A stretch of 64,000 nt of DNA, taken from positions 5,166,001 to 5,230,000 of the forward strand of contig NC_083526.1 in the NCBI RefSeq assembly GCF_032362555.1, in the 5' to 3' direction. The position numbers and the translations under genes are program-made. The notes beneath the pieces were generated by a model. The model ran no database searches and was not told where the DNA came from. It was given only the letters and a program-made list of their open reading frames with translations. This DNA is from Amyelois transitella. Lineage: Eukaryota; Arthropoda; Insecta; Lepidoptera; Pyralidae. Positions 63,637-64,000 of this stretch are shown here, piece after piece; position 1 is the first letter of the stretch; every line of letters begins with the position of its first letter.

Positions 63637-63881
63637 GCCGTGTGGTTCCCGGCACCAATAAAAAAAAAGAATAGGACCACTCCATCTCGTTCCCATGGAT
63701 GTCGTAAAAGGCGACTGAGGGATAGGCTTACAAACTTGGGATTCTACTTTTAGGCGATGGGCTAGCAACCTGTCACGATTTGAATCTCAATTCCATCATA
63801 AAGCCACGTGGCCTATCAGTCTTTTCAAGACTGTTGGCTCTGTCTACCCCGCAAGAGATATAGACGTGATTATATGTATGT
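63637..63881 (+). repeat. R280 retroposon, full length
   Basis: 'tgccgtgtggttcccggcacc' to 'gatatagacgtgattatatg'. Lacks a short block around 'aatagctgaa'. Confidence 0.78.
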
Positions 63882-64000
63882 GGGTGTATTAACCTGCGGA
63901 ACTATGCCAGATAAAGACAATTTCGAAGATTTGTCCCCAAAACTAGAATTCACACAACCATACTAATTACTTTCTACTTACACGTTATAACTTCACTCAA

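Noticed and set aside
1..64000. CRISPR array, bacterial operon or prophage
   Set aside because: No regularly spaced short repeats. Spliced genes and insect-type transposons show this is eukaryotic nuclear DNA.

Overview
This window reads as a lepidopteran (moth, probably noctuoid) nuclear genome segment. The evidence is seven two-exon cecropin genes, one hidden four-exon Kazal-like gene, and a dense load of moth-type repeats. The repeats include Helitrons ending in CTAG, tRNA-derived SINEs, retroposons with (TATG)n tails, a jockey-like LINE and an errantivirus. Base composition is AT-rich and introns are short. No rRNA gene, functional tRNA gene, CRISPR array or bacterial-style operon was seen. 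Gene models were built by hand from splice sites, reading phase and family motifs. None was checked by alignment or RNA data.

Layout. 1-3.8 kb: repeats only. 3.87-6.09 kb (-): a four-exon gene for a secreted Kazal-like protease inhibitor whose introns are filled with transposons. 9.0-39.0 kb: the antimicrobial cluster, named here by order C1(-), C2(+), C3(-), C4(+), C5(-), C6(+), C7(+). C2 and C3 are cecropin-D-like (mature start near RPDFW). C1, C4, C5 and C7 are A/B-like (K/R-W-K start). C6 is a strongly diverged tandem copy of C7. 27.2-29.1 kb: a nested inverted structure, with a 680-bp element bearing 184-bp inverted repeats inside Helitron-like arms. 39.86-47.43 kb (-): a nearly complete Ty3/gypsy errantivirus (gag, pro-pol, env) with LTRs that differ by one base and a 4-bp target duplication. 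Its pol frame has one in-frame stop. 47.4-64 kb: mostly repeats, plus a GC-rich 5'-truncated jockey-like LINE (56.65-58.4 kb) and one unassigned candidate exon (54.45-54.66 kb).

How the genes work together. Cecropins are secreted, membrane-active peptides made by fat body and haemocytes after infection under NF-kB (Rel) control. Candidate kB sites lie upstream of C1, C2, C4 and C5. C4 and C5 share an 18-bp promoter module followed by a kB site. C1, C4 and C5 share a TATA box with an ATCATTC start region; C6 and C7 share a TATA box with a TCAGT initiator. The Kazal-like gene could restrain microbial or host proteases, but a link to the cecropins rests only on proximity. The cluster seems to have grown by inverted and tandem duplication, and transposon insertion accounts for most of the spacing.
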